From Sphingomonas colocasiae (GTDB lineage Bacteria > Pseudomonadota > Alphaproteobacteria > Sphingomonadales > Sphingomonadaceae): 64,000 nt of DNA. Position 1 is the first letter of the stretch, and every line of letters starts with the position of its first letter. The notes under the pieces were generated by a model, which was given only the letters and a program-made list of their open reading frames with translations, had not been told where the DNA came from and did not search any database. The stretch covers positions 610,054 to 674,053 of the forward strand of contig NZ_JAINVV010000008.1 in the NCBI RefSeq assembly GCF_019880585.1. Reading direction: 5' to 3'. The position numbers and the translations under genes were made by a program. Positions 34,409 through 43,372 of the stretch are shown piece after piece.

Positions 34409-35569
34409 ATGGTCGATTTCAGCCTTACCCGCCGCGACGAGGAACTCGTCGCGCTTGCCGAGCGCGAGAACAAGATCGCGCTCAAACATGCCCGCGCTGC
34501 CGACGTCCATTCGATCGATGGCGCCTTGCCCTTCGCGTTGCCCCACCCCGACGTGGCCGGACTGCAGGATCCGTTCGAGGCACTGGCGAACGATCATGAG
34601 GGCACCAGCAGCGAGGTGATCGCCGAGGCGCTGATGATGATCTCGAGCGCCGCCGACGCCGACTTGCGCGATCGCGATCACGCCTTCGGCTCACTGGTGC
34701 TGGAGGAATTCGGTACCGACGAGCAGAAGGCGAAATACGGCCATTTGAAGCTCGCCATCGGGTTGACCGAGCCCGGCGCAGGATCGGATCCGTCGATGAT
34801 CCGCAGCAATTCGCGGTACGACGCGGAAACCGGCGACTATGTGCTGAACGGCGAAAAGACCTTTATTTCCTTCTTCAACATATATGACGGCGCCGTCACG
34901 CTGGTGCGTGGCGAACCGGACGAGAAGGGCAATCGCCCCTTCCACACTTTCGTGGTGCTGCGCGGCCAGGAGGGCGTGGGCAAAGTGCCGTCGATCCGCA
35001 AGATGGGCATGCGCCAGCACGACCTGGCCGGCTTCTCCATGCAGGACGTTCGCGTGCCGGAAATCGCGAAACTCTCGGCCGATTTCGCGAAGACGTTCAG
35101 CAAATTCAATCACAACCGCCCGCTCGTCGCTGCGGTCGCACTCGGCACCTGCCGATCAATGCTGGATTTCACGCGCGAACGGCTGGAGGCGAGAGGCATC
35201 AGCATCGATTACGCCAAAGGCGCAGCTGGACGCAGCGCAGCCGAGGACCGGCTGATCCGGATGGAGGCGCTGTGGGAGGCGGCCTGGGGCGTTACCATGT
35301 ACGCCAAGTGGAAGCAGACGCAGGTCGGTACGCCGTCCTATGACTATCGCACTGAAGCCTCGATCTCCAAGGCGATCGCGGGCAAGGCGGCGCGCACCAT
35401 CACCCAGACCTGCCTGGACATATTGGGCCCTGAGGCGCTCTCGGAACATTATCTGGCGGAAAAGTGGTTCCGCGACGTGCGCATCGCGGACATTTACGAA
35501 GGCGCGGGAGAGATCCAGCGCGTGCTCGTGGCGCGCGAGATGCTCGGCTACAAGCGCGAGCTCAACTGA
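34409..35569 (+). CDS. Acyl-CoA dehydrogenase, catalytic partner
   Basis: 386 residues. [33 protein letters not shown] and DIYEGAGEIQRVLVAREML give a complete FAD and substrate site, including the C-terminal Glu. The N-terminus is longer than usual, with a low-complexity Ala/His region. It is paired with the degenerate ACAD just upstream and likely co-translated (27-bp gap, GGGAG ribosome-binding site). Converges on the acetoacetyl-CoA-synthetase-like gene. Confidence 0.87.
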   Translation: MVDFSLTRRDEELVALAERENKIALKHARAADVHSIDGALPFALPHPDVAGLQDPFEALANDHEGTSSEVIAEALMMISSAADADLRDRDHAFGSLVLEEFGTDEQKAKYGHLKLAIGLTEPGAGSDPSMIRSNSRYDAETGDYVLNGEKTFISFFNIYDGAVTLVRGEPDEKGNRPFHTFVVLRGQEGVGKVPSIRKMGMRQHDLAGFSMQDVRVPEIAKLSADFAKTFSKFNHNRPLVAAVALGTCRSMLDFTRERLEARGISIDYAKGAAGRSAAEDRLIRMEALWEAAWGVTMYAKWKQTQVGTPSYDYRTEASISKAIAGKAARTITQTCLDILGPEALSEHYLAEKWFRDVRIADIYEGAGEIQRVLVAREMLGYKRELN

Positions 35570-35574
35570 ACGAT

Positions 35575-35609
35575 GGGCGGGCGCGGGCGTCCGCCCCGCC
35601 GCGCGGCGG
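35575..35609. terminator. GC-rich hairpin between convergent genes
   Basis: GGGCGG and CCGCCC can pair around a 10-nt loop, followed by a second GC palindrome. There is no T tract, so intrinsic termination is uncertain; the position between stops at 35569 and 35618 is the main argument. Confidence 0.3.
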
Positions 35610-35617
35610 CGCGAGCG

Positions 35618-37636
35618 TCAGGCGACCATCGCCCGGCGCGCGCGCAACCCGGCATTCCTGAAATCCCGCGCGAACGTGGCGAACCAGTCGAACGCTGCCG
35701 GATCCGCCATGGCGTTACGGTCACCGACCTGGGCGGGATCCGCGCCTTCCAGCAATCGCCGCACCGGTACCTCCATGCGCTTGCCGGTCGCGGTATAGGG
35801 GATGGCGGGCACGGCGACGATCTGATCGGGTACGTGACGGGGACTGTTCTCGATACGCAGCCGGTCGTTGATGCGCGCGCGGAAGGCGGCGTCGGCGCAG
35901 CACCCTTCGGCCGGCCTGACGAACAGGATCATCTGCGAAGCCCCGTCCGCCATCGCCTCCACGGCGATCGCGTCTTCCACCTCGGCCATGTCGCAGACGG
36001 TGCGGTAGAGTTCTGCGGTGCCGATGCGAACCCCGCCGCGGTTGAGCGTCGCATCGGAGCGGCCGAGGATGACCAGTCCGCCATTGGCGGTGATCCGGCA
36101 GCGGTCGCCCTGTCGCCAGATCCCCGAGAAATCGGCGAAATAGCTCTCGCGGTAGCGCTCCCCTTCGGCATCGCCCCACAGCGCCAGCGGCATCATCGGA
36201 CAGGGTGCGGTCATCACCAGTTCCCCTGCCTCATCGATCAGCGACTCGCCGTCACTGGACCAGCAGTCGAGCGCCATGCCCAGCAGGCGCGCCTGAATTT
36301 CGCCGGCACGCACAGGGAGGATCGGCACCCCTCCCGCAAATCCGACGCACATCTCTGTACTCCCCGCCTGGGACGTGATCCACAGATCGGGTTTCACCGC
36401 GTCGTTCAGCCAGCCATAGATATCGGGCGAGGCGGGCGAGCCGACCAAGATCGCATGCTGAAGCGCCGACAGGTCGTGGGTTTCACCCGGTACGATGCCG
36501 GCCTGCATCATCCTGCAAACGAGATTGGGGCTGAACCCAATATCGGTCGTTCCCGTTTGCTCCGCAATGTCCCACATGGTGCCAGGCCCCTGAGCCAGCG
36601 GATGCCCATCGTACAGCACGATCGCCGAGCCCGTGATGAGGCTGCCGACAAGCATGTTCCAGACCACCCAGGCGGTGCTGGCATAATTGAACAGCGTGGA
36701 GCCCGGACCGATATTGGTGCTGAGAGATTGCGCGCGGAAAAGCTCGAGCGTGAGGCCGAGCTGGCCATGCACGATCGGCTTGGGCATCCCCGTGGTACCC
36801 GACGTGAACAACACCCAGAGTGGATGCCCCGAGTCGACACGCGCATAGCGGAACGCGCCGCGCGCGGGTGCCACCGTTCGCTGGATATCGTCCCAAAGGA
36901 CGAAGCGCGAATCGACGGCGGGCATCGCGCATGGATCGAGATTGGGCACCAGCACGACATGTTCGATCGTGCCGATCGCGCCCAGCAAGGCCTCAGTGGC
37001 GGCCATGCAGTCATGGTCGCTGCCCATGTAGCGATAGCCATCGGTGACGAAGATCAGCTTCGGCGCGACCTGCCCCAAGCGGTCGATCGCCGCACGGACA
37101 CCGAATTCGGGCGCGACCGAGGTCCAGACGGCGCCGATTGCCGCACTCGCCAGCAGCGCAACCGCCGCTTCGACGATATTCGGCAGGCACGCCGCCACAC
37201 GGTCACCCGGCCCGATGCCCATCGCGCGCAGCGCAGTGGCAGTGCGGCGCACCTGATCGCCCAACTCTGTCCAGCTCAGCGTCTCGAGCGGGCGGACTTC
37301 AGACAGATGTTGGATCGCGGTCGCGCCGGGATCGCAGCGCACTTCGTTGCGCAGGATATGTTCGGCAAGGTTCACCCTGGCCCCTTCGAACCAGCGGGTG
37401 GCCGGCATCGGTTCGGCGGAGCGGACGCGATCCCAATTTCCATCCGATTCGATTTCGAAATAACCCCAGAGCGATGCCCAGAAATCGTCAGCATGCTGCA
37501 CGGACCAGCGCCAAAGCGCATCATAGCTTTGGAAGGGGCGGCCCCGCGCTTCCAGCCACTGCATGTAGCGGGTGAGGTTGGAGTTCGCGGCGAATCCCGG
37601 CGACGGGCTCCACAACAGCGCGCCTTCTTCGATCAT
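35618..37636 (-). CDS. Acetoacetyl-CoA-synthetase-like CoA ligase
   Basis: 672 residues, ANL superfamily. LWSPSPGFAANSNLTRYMQWL at the N-terminus and the long N-domain match acetoacetate-CoA ligases. LFTSGTTGMPKPIVHGQ is the P-loop and AIPYTATGKRMEVPVRRLL holds the catalytic Lys. It would activate acetoacetate or a related beta-keto or cyclic keto acid released by degradation. The start at 37636 follows GGAGAGGG; the extension to 37711 has no family residues. Single-gene transcript divergent from the CoA transferase. Confidence 0.87.
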   Translation of the reverse strand: MIEEGALLWSPSPGFAANSNLTRYMQWLEARGRPFQSYDALWRWSVQHADDFWASLWGYFEIESDGNWDRVRSAEPMPATRWFEGARVNLAEHILRNEVRCDPGATAIQHLSEVRPLETLSWTELGDQVRRTATALRAMGIGPGDRVAACLPNIVEAAVALLASAAIGAVWTSVAPEFGVRAAIDRLGQVAPKLIFVTDGYRYMGSDHDCMAATEALLGAIGTIEHVVLVPNLDPCAMPAVDSRFVLWDDIQRTVAPARGAFRYARVDSGHPLWVLFTSGTTGMPKPIVHGQLGLTLELFRAQSLSTNIGPGSTLFNYASTAWVVWNMLVGSLITGSAIVLYDGHPLAQGPGTMWDIAEQTGTTDIGFSPNLVCRMMQAGIVPGETHDLSALQHAILVGSPASPDIYGWLNDAVKPDLWITSQAGSTEMCVGFAGGVPILPVRAGEIQARLLGMALDCWSSDGESLIDEAGELVMTAPCPMMPLALWGDAEGERYRESYFADFSGIWRQGDRCRITANGGLVILGRSDATLNRGGVRIGTAELYRTVCDMAEVEDAIAVEAMADGASQMILFVRPAEGCCADAAFRARINDRLRIENSPRHVPDQIVAVPAIPYTATGKRMEVPVRRLLEGADPAQVGDRNAMADPAAFDWFATFARDFRNAGLRARRAMVA

Positions 37637-38009
37637 CACCCTCTCCGGTGCAGTCCCACGGGCTGGTCGCCGGCTGGTGTATCGACGCGGGAGTCCCGCT
37701 CCATCGCGCACACTTCTTTCTACCGGTCGGGGCGACCATCCCTTATTGTCTTACCATTGTCAAACCCGGTTCGGGTGGATGCGCGGACAACAAATTCCAC
37801 CTTAGCACAAGATGATTAGCCCCCCCTAAAATTACAAATTCAGAATTCATCTGAAAATATAAATTTGCAATGTCGTAGAATTATCTCCCGACTACTTATA
37901 ATGTAAAACACGTTTTACCCAGGAAAATCCTCGTTATTTCGAGAGATTAATACTTGACCATATGAGCCATCACGAGAGCCGATCACGGCGACTACTGGAA
38001 GGAATGAGG
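37637..38009. promoter_or_regulatory. 373-bp AT-rich divergent control region
   Basis: No gene. The part from about 37815 to 37965 is strikingly AT-rich for this window. It holds a perfect TATAAT box (37898-37903) directly followed by the palindrome at 37904-37919, and a small inverted repeat TCAGA/TCTGA near 37842. The promoter most likely serves the CoA transferase gene at 38010. Confidence 0.6.
37904..37919. promoter_or_regulatory. Perfect 7-bp-arm palindrome after -10 box
   Basis: GTAAAAC-AC-GTTTTAC is a variant of the window consensus with the AAAC and GTTT arms separated by 2 rather than 4 nt. It overlaps the expected transcription start just after TATAAT, a classic repressor position. 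Confidence 0.5.
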
Positions 38010-39200
38010 ATGACCGACGAAGCGAAACGCCCCGGCCCATGCAGCGGCCTTAAGGTGCTGGAGATCACCACGATGGTGGCCGGGCCGATGGCAGGGCAGA
38101 TGCTGGCCGATCTGGGCGCCGAAGTGACCAAGATCGAAGCGCTGGGCGGGGATCCGATGCGGCATCTACGCCCACGTCACAAGGACATGGCCGCGGGCTT
38201 CATGGCGATGAACCGCCATAAGCGGAGCATCCAGCTCAACCTGAAGGATCCGGCAGGACAGAAGATCGCACGCGATCTGGCGTTGCAGGCCGATGTTCTG
38301 CTCGAAAACGCCCGGCCGGGTGTGCTGGACCGGCTCGGCCTGTCCTACGAATCGCTGCGCGAAGATAATCCGGGACTGATCTACGCATCGGTCAGCGGGT
38401 TCGGGCCGGACGGCCCCTATGCCGATCGTCCTGCGTTCGACCAGGTGATTCAGGCGATGAGCGGCGCGATGTATCTGCAGGGCGGCTGGGTCGCCCCCGC
38501 CCCATTCCGCACGATGATGGTGGACAAGTACAGCGCCTCTGCCATGGCGAGCGCGATCGTCGCGGCTCTGCTGCATCGTGAACGCAGCGGCGGCGAGGGC
38601 CAGCGGGTCACCGTGTCGCTGCTCGACGGCTTTTCATCCTTCTCGCTGATCGACAATCTCTACAATCACATGTGGCTCGACGGTGACGACAAGATTCCGG
38701 CGATCAACACCACCCTGCCAATCCGCACCGCCGACGGCATGATCATGGGCCATATCCAGACCGACGAGCAATTCGCGCGCATCTGCCGACTGTTGGGCCG
38801 CGAGGAACTGATCGACGATCCAAGGTTCCAGGGTGCGTGGAACCGGCTTTCCAATATCGAGGCGATGTGGCGCGAACTGGAAAAGACCACCCAGACGCTC
38901 CCCACCGCGAAGATCATGGAAGGGGTGGGGCGCGAGGGCGTGCCGATCGGCCCGGTCAACAGGATCGAGGATTTCCTGGCCGACCCGCAGGTGCAGCACA
39001 ACCAGAGCATCGTCGAATATCGCGACGACACCTATGGCCGCGTGCTCTTCGCCAACTATCCGGCGCGCTTCGAAAAGACGCCCGCGCATGTCGCGGCCCG
39101 TTCGCCGACGTTGGGCGAGCATACCGACGCCGTTCTGGCCGAACTCGGCTATTCGCCAGACGAGATCGAGGCCGCACGGACCGCCGGTGTCGCTGCATAG
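38010..39200 (+). CDS. Family III CoA transferase (CaiB/BaiF)
   Basis: 396 residues. LEITTMVAGPMAGQMLADLG, FGPDGPYADRPAFDQVIQAM and RTMMVDKYSASAMAS mark the interlocked family III fold; Asp172 is in the position of the catalytic Asp of formyl-CoA transferase. Unlike the protein at 31801, it lacks the GHDINY/GDFGGG pair of racemases, so true CoA transfer between carboxylates is expected. The start at 38010 has GGAAGGA upstream. The LysR gene follows after 9 bp. Confidence 0.88.
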   Translation: MTDEAKRPGPCSGLKVLEITTMVAGPMAGQMLADLGAEVTKIEALGGDPMRHLRPRHKDMAAGFMAMNRHKRSIQLNLKDPAGQKIARDLALQADVLLENARPGVLDRLGLSYESLREDNPGLIYASVSGFGPDGPYADRPAFDQVIQAMSGAMYLQGGWVAPAPFRTMMVDKYSASAMASAIVAALLHRERSGGEGQRVTVSLLDGFSSFSLIDNLYNHMWLDGDDKIPAINTTLPIRTADGMIMGHIQTDEQFARICRLLGREELIDDPRFQGAWNRLSNIEAMWRELEKTTQTLPTAKIMEGVGREGVPIGPVNRIEDFLADPQVQHNQSIVEYRDDTYGRVLFANYPARFEKTPAHVAARSPTLGEHTDAVLAELGYSPDEIEAARTAGVAA

Positions 39201-39209
39201 GCGGGCCCC

Positions 39210-40226
39210 ATGCGCTATCGCCTGCCTTCGCTGAACGCCTTACGCGCATTCGAGGCGGCGGGCCGGCGTGGCAGCCTCTCCGCCGCCGCGACCGAACTGG
39301 GCGTGACGGTGGGTGCGGTGAGCCGTCACGTCGCGCTGCTGGAGGCGCATTTCGGCCGCGCGCTGCTGGAGCGCCATCCCGCGGGCACACGACTGACCGC
39401 AGCGGGCTCCGACTATTTCAGCGCCATCGGCAGCGCGTTCGATTCGATCGACGCCGCCAGCCAGACCCTGGCGCGGGGCGAGCGGCATGGACCGCTGAAG
39501 CTGCGCTTCTACAGCAGTTTCGCCACCGAATGGCTCGCCCCCCGCCTGCCCGCATTTCGCGCGACACATCCGCAGGTCGAGCTGGACCTGGTCCTGGCGA
39601 CAGGCGAAGCAGACTGGAACGGTGATTTCGACCTGGCGATGACCGCGACGCCGCCGTCCGACGACCGTTTCCATCGCGACCAGCTCTTTGAAACCCGCTT
39701 CGCTCTTGTCTGCGCACCCTCGCTTGCCGCAGCGCCGGACGGCATCGTCAGCGCAGCCGACCTCACCGCCCAGACATTGCTGGCCGCGCCGCGCGAACGC
39801 GCCATCTGGCCGGTCATGCTCGACGCACTCGGCGCAGCACCATTCACGCGGCAGCGCGTGCTGGAATTCGAATCGCTGAGCCTGACCTACCAGGCCGCGC
39901 GCGGCCGGGCCGGAGTGGCACTCGGCAACTTGTTCATGATCGCCGACGATCTCCAGAACGGTCGTCTGATTTTGCCGTTCGCTCGGGTGATGCGGATTGA
40001 CCTGCCCCATTATCTCGTCTCTCGGCGTAACAGGCTCGGCGACACCGCCCTGACGCTGTTCCGCCGCTGGCTGATGGACGAAGCATCAAGCTGCGAAGCC
40101 ATGCTCGACCCAATGATCCGTCAATGCGAAACCGTCACCCTGTCCTTGCCGCCAAGCCCGGCCTTCCAATTTTCTCAAACCCGGTTTCAGCCGTTTGGCA
40201 GTGACTGCGACGCGGCCACAGACTAG
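39210..40226 (+). CDS. LysR-family regulator (GcvA-like)
   Basis: 338 residues. The N-terminal YRLPSLNALRAFEAAGRRGS and TELGVTVGAVSRHV are typical of GcvA-type LysR proteins; the effector domain follows and a ~45-residue tail extends past the usual end. It is sandwiched between the CoA transferase and an FAD monooxygenase on the same strand, so it may regulate both as part of the operon. Confidence 0.87.
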   Translation: MRYRLPSLNALRAFEAAGRRGSLSAAATELGVTVGAVSRHVALLEAHFGRALLERHPAGTRLTAAGSDYFSAIGSAFDSIDAASQTLARGERHGPLKLRFYSSFATEWLAPRLPAFRATHPQVELDLVLATGEADWNGDFDLAMTATPPSDDRFHRDQLFETRFALVCAPSLAAAPDGIVSAADLTAQTLLAAPRERAIWPVMLDALGAAPFTRQRVLEFESLSLTYQAARGRAGVALGNLFMIADDLQNGRLILPFARVMRIDLPHYLVSRRNRLGDTALTLFRRWLMDEASSCEAMLDPMIRQCETVTLSLPPSPAFQFSQTRFQPFGSDCDAATD

Positions 40227-40239
40227 AACAATTGTATCA
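40224..40239. promoter_or_regulatory. Palindromic operator candidate
   Basis: TAGAACAATTGTATCA scores 11 of 14. It overlaps the LysR stop and precedes the FAD monooxygenase by 24 bp, suggesting a separate promoter for that gene. Confidence 0.35.
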
Positions 40240-40263
40240 ACAAGACGAATGAGCGAGGAGCGG

Positions 40264-41889
40264 ATGGGTTTTGACGGCGAATTTGACGTGATCGTGGCGG
40301 GCGCCGGTCCGGTCGGACTGAGCATGACCATCGATCTCGGCCGCCGGGGCGTTCGCACCATGATCATGGAGCGCGACATCACCACCGCGCCGTGGCCGAA
40401 GATGGACCGCTCCAACGCACGGACCATGGAACTGTACCGCCGTCTCGGCCTAGCCGACCGCATTCGTGCGCTGGGCTACCCGGCGGACAATCCGATGGAC
40501 GTCATCCTGACGCGGACGATGAACGAGGCACCGATCGCGGTCATCCCATTTCCCTCCGTCGCGGAACGGCGGCGGAAGATCGCGGAATGCACCGACGGCT
40601 CGCTGCCGCTCGAACCCTATCAGCTCGTGTCGCAGAACCATATCGAGCCGCTGCTGCGGCAGGTCGCCGAACACGAGACGCCCAACACCAGCGTTCGCTA
40701 TGGCCTGGAACTGGTCGATCTCGAGCAGGATGCGGACGGTGTGACAGTCACCGCGCTCACCGCGGACGGCACGCAACAGCGCTATCGCTGCCGCTATCTG
40801 GTCGGCACGGACGGCGGAAGCAGTACCGTCCGCAAGAGGCTGGACGTCAAGCTGGAGGGACGACCGGCGCTGTTCGAGATGCGCCAGGTGATCTTCTGGT
40901 CAGAGGACCTCTACGAACGAATGAAGGCGGGCAAGGGCCGGCATTACAGCCTGACCAGCGGCGGCGGCTTCGTGGCGCAGGGCGACCGTAAGGAATTCAC
41001 CTTCCACACCATGCTGCCCGCCGACACCGATTTCGAGCCGGTACTGCGCAAGAAGATCGGCTTCGACTGCGACCTCACCATCCGCCACATCACCTCTTGG
41101 CGGCCACACCTGCTGCTGGCGGAGCGCTATCGTGAAGGCCGCGTGCTCATGGCGGGCGACGCGGTGCATCTCGTCATCCCCACCGGCGGCCTCGGCATGA
41201 ACACCGGCGTGGGCGACGCGTTCGACCTGTCGTGGAAGCTCGCCGGCATGATCCAGGGCTGGGGCGGCGAAGGGCTGATTGAAAGCTACGAAATCGAGCG
41301 CCGTCCGGTGGCGCAACGCAATATCGAGGCGTCCGGCTGGGCTGCCGACGGCTCAGCGCTGTGGCTGCCCCACCTGACGCCCGAGATCGATCTGGATGGC
41401 CCGGACGGTGACGCCGCCCGCTCACGGCTGGCCGAAGCGTTCAAGCGCGATCATGGCCGCATGCATGGCATGGTCGGGGCGGAAACCTGCTACACCTATG
41501 CCGGCTCACCGCTGGTGGCGCACGAACCGGGCAATCAGGCGCATTGGGAGATCAGTCGCATCGTCCCGCACGCGCGTCCCGGCATCCGCATCCCTCATAT
41601 GTGGCTGAAGGACGGGCGGCCGCTGCACGATCTGATCGGCAATGACTTCACCCTGCTCGACCTGCGTGGAGATTTCGACGCGTCCGGACTGGAAACCGCA
41701 TTCGCCGCGATCGGTGCGCCGTTCGAAATCGTCCGGCTGGACGAACCGCACCTGATCGGAGTGTTCAACGCCCCCGCGTTCCTGCTGCGGCCGGATCTGC
41801 ACGTCGCATGGCGCGGCGATGCGCCCCCGGCCGACGCGCAGGCGCTCGCGCGCATGGCGACCGGCCATGGGCCGGGCTTTCGCCGCTGA
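40264..41889 (+). CDS. FAD-dependent hydroxylase (MhpA/PheA type)
   Basis: 541 residues. VIVAGAGPVGLSM (FAD), LVGTDGGSSTVR (DG motif) and RVLMAGDAVHLVIPTGGLGMNTGVGDAFDLSWKL (GD motif region) are complete. A C-terminal segment ending in NAPAFLLRPDLHVAWRG matches the thioredoxin-like domain end of 3-(3-hydroxyphenyl)propionate hydroxylase relatives. Expected reaction: NADH-dependent ring hydroxylation of a phenolic substrate before extradiol cleavage. The start at 40264 is favoured by GAGGAG upstream; 40249 is possible. Confidence 0.87.
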   Translation: MGFDGEFDVIVAGAGPVGLSMTIDLGRRGVRTMIMERDITTAPWPKMDRSNARTMELYRRLGLADRIRALGYPADNPMDVILTRTMNEAPIAVIPFPSVAERRRKIAECTDGSLPLEPYQLVSQNHIEPLLRQVAEHETPNTSVRYGLELVDLEQDADGVTVTALTADGTQQRYRCRYLVGTDGGSSTVRKRLDVKLEGRPALFEMRQVIFWSEDLYERMKAGKGRHYSLTSGGGFVAQGDRKEFTFHTMLPADTDFEPVLRKKIGFDCDLTIRHITSWRPHLLLAERYREGRVLMAGDAVHLVIPTGGLGMNTGVGDAFDLSWKLAGMIQGWGGEGLIESYEIERRPVAQRNIEASGWAADGSALWLPHLTPEIDLDGPDGDAARSRLAEAFKRDHGRMHGMVGAETCYTYAGSPLVAHEPGNQAHWEISRIVPHARPGIRIPHMWLKDGRPLHDLIGNDFTLLDLRGDFDASGLETAFAAIGAPFEIVRLDEPHLIGVFNAPAFLLRPDLHVAWRGDAPPADAQALARMATGHGPGFRR

Positions 41890-41940
41890 ACCGCCACGCC
41901 GCCCAAGGAGACGCGGCATCCATTTGCCAGGGAGAGGCCC

Positions 41941-43326
41941 ATGTTACGCGAATCCGGAACGCTGCCCGAAACGGTGGAGGTACTGGTGCTGGGTGCCGGG
42001 ATCGCCGGCCATTGCGCTGCGCTGGCAGCAGCCGAGGCCGGCGCGCAGGTTCTGCTGCTCGAAAAGAGCGGGCAGCCGGGCGGCAGTTCGGCGATGGCCG
42101 GGGGCGGGTTCGCCTTTTCGGGCACCGATCTGACGATCTCGGCGGGGCAGGATGACAGCCTGGAAGCATTCCGGCGCGACCTGTTCGAAAGCGGCCAAGG
42201 CCAGAACAGTCCGGCCCTGATCGACCGATTCCTCGAAAACCAGCTCGAAGCCTATGCGTTTCTCAAGGCTCACGGCGTCAAGTTCGAGATCTACGCTGCA
42301 GTACCGCGCATCCATACCACCGGCACCGGGCGTGCGGTAACCAACCTGCACGTCGCGGCGCGCGCGCACCCGTGCATCCAGTTCTTCTCGAAAACCTCGG
42401 CGATGCGGCTGCATCGCTCCGCCCCCGACGGCCCGGTGGATCGCGCGACGGTATTCTACGGCGATCAGGAACTGACCATCACCGCCACGCGCGGGATCGT
42501 GCTCGCGACCGGTGGCTTTTCCCGATCGCGCGAGATGCTCCGCGTGTTCGCGCCGGAACTGCTCGATGCGGTCAAGCATGGCGGCGTCGCCAATACGGGC
42601 GACGGCCTGATGATGGCGACGATGCTGGGCGCGGGCCTGGCCGATATCGGCCATGTCACCGGATCGTTCGGCGGGGCGATCCGCAACTATCCACACGGCG
42701 TGCAGGGCGCGGACGAAGTCCCGCCGCTCATCTTCGCGTTCCAGGCCGGCGGCATCATTGTGAACCGCAACGGCCAGCGATTCATCAACGAGGACCAGAG
42801 TTACAAGACACTCAGCCCCGCAGGCATGAAACAGCCCGGCGGCATCGGCTTCCAGATCTTCGACGAGAAGCTAATCCGCCTCTCGCTCGCGGATTCCTCG
42901 GTGAACAATTATGCCGAGGCGTTGCATGGCGACTATCTCCGCAAGGCAGACACCATCCCCGAGCTGGCGGCGCGGATGGGACTCGACGCCGATGCGTTGC
43001 AGGCGACGATCGCCCGCTACAATGCCGATGTCGTCAATGGCACCGACGGCGAATTCGGGCGCGTGAAGGATCTGATCGCGATCGACACGCCGCCCTATTA
43101 CATCGCCGCCACCGCCAATGCCCTCACCTCCACCTATGGCGGCATCACCACCGATGGCGGCATGCAGGTGATCGACTGGCTCGGCGAGCCGATTCCCGGC
43201 CTGTTCGCGGCAGGCGAAGTGGTCGGGGGGTTCCACGGCGCGGGCTATTACAGCGCCTCCTCGCTCTCATCGTCGGCGACATTCGGCATGTGCGCCGGCC
43301 GCGCGGCCGCAGGCGTGCCGATCTGA
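41941..43326 (+). CDS. FAD-binding fumarate-reductase-like oxidoreductase
   Basis: 461 residues. VLVLGAGIAGHCAALAAAE is the FAD loop; LTSTYGGITTDGGMQV and IPGLFAAGEVVGGFHGAGYY are the conserved end blocks of the flavocytochrome c/fumarate reductase family. There is no heme motif or signal peptide, so it is a soluble flavoprotein. Relatives saturate or desaturate enones, enoates or ketosteroids. It lacks the YPGAGGTLG-like end of 3-ketosteroid delta1-dehydrogenases, so that name is not given. Preceded by GGGAGAGG. Confidence 0.85.
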   Translation: MLRESGTLPETVEVLVLGAGIAGHCAALAAAEAGAQVLLLEKSGQPGGSSAMAGGGFAFSGTDLTISAGQDDSLEAFRRDLFESGQGQNSPALIDRFLENQLEAYAFLKAHGVKFEIYAAVPRIHTTGTGRAVTNLHVAARAHPCIQFFSKTSAMRLHRSAPDGPVDRATVFYGDQELTITATRGIVLATGGFSRSREMLRVFAPELLDAVKHGGVANTGDGLMMATMLGAGLADIGHVTGSFGGAIRNYPHGVQGADEVPPLIFAFQAGGIIVNRNGQRFINEDQSYKTLSPAGMKQPGGIGFQIFDEKLIRLSLADSSVNNYAEALHGDYLRKADTIPELAARMGLDADALQATIARYNADVVNGTDGEFGRVKDLIAIDTPPYYIAATANALTSTYGGITTDGGMQVIDWLGEPIPGLFAAGEVVGGFHGAGYYSASSLSSSATFGMCAGRAAAGVPI

Positions 43327-43340
43327 CGCGGCCGCGCGGC

Positions 43341-43356
43341 CCAAACGACTGTTTCA
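43341..43356. promoter_or_regulatory. Palindromic operator candidate near a start
   Basis: CCAAACGACTGTTTCA scores 11 of 14, with perfect AAAC/GTTT arms. It lies just ahead of the AAGGAGG ribosome-binding site of the ACAD at 43373. Confidence 0.35.
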
Positions 43357-43372
43357 AACCAAGGAGGACAAT

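Noticed and set aside
35573..37819. 748-codon plus-strand open frame
   Set aside because: It is antisense to the acetoacetyl-CoA-synthetase-like gene, whose protein has all ANL motifs; the plus frame is Arg/His/Asp-rich with no domain.
41941..43326. 3-ketosteroid delta1-dehydrogenase
   Set aside because: The C-terminal active-site blocks fit fumarate-reductase/flavocytochrome c relatives and lack the KstD-type end motif, so only the broad family is called.
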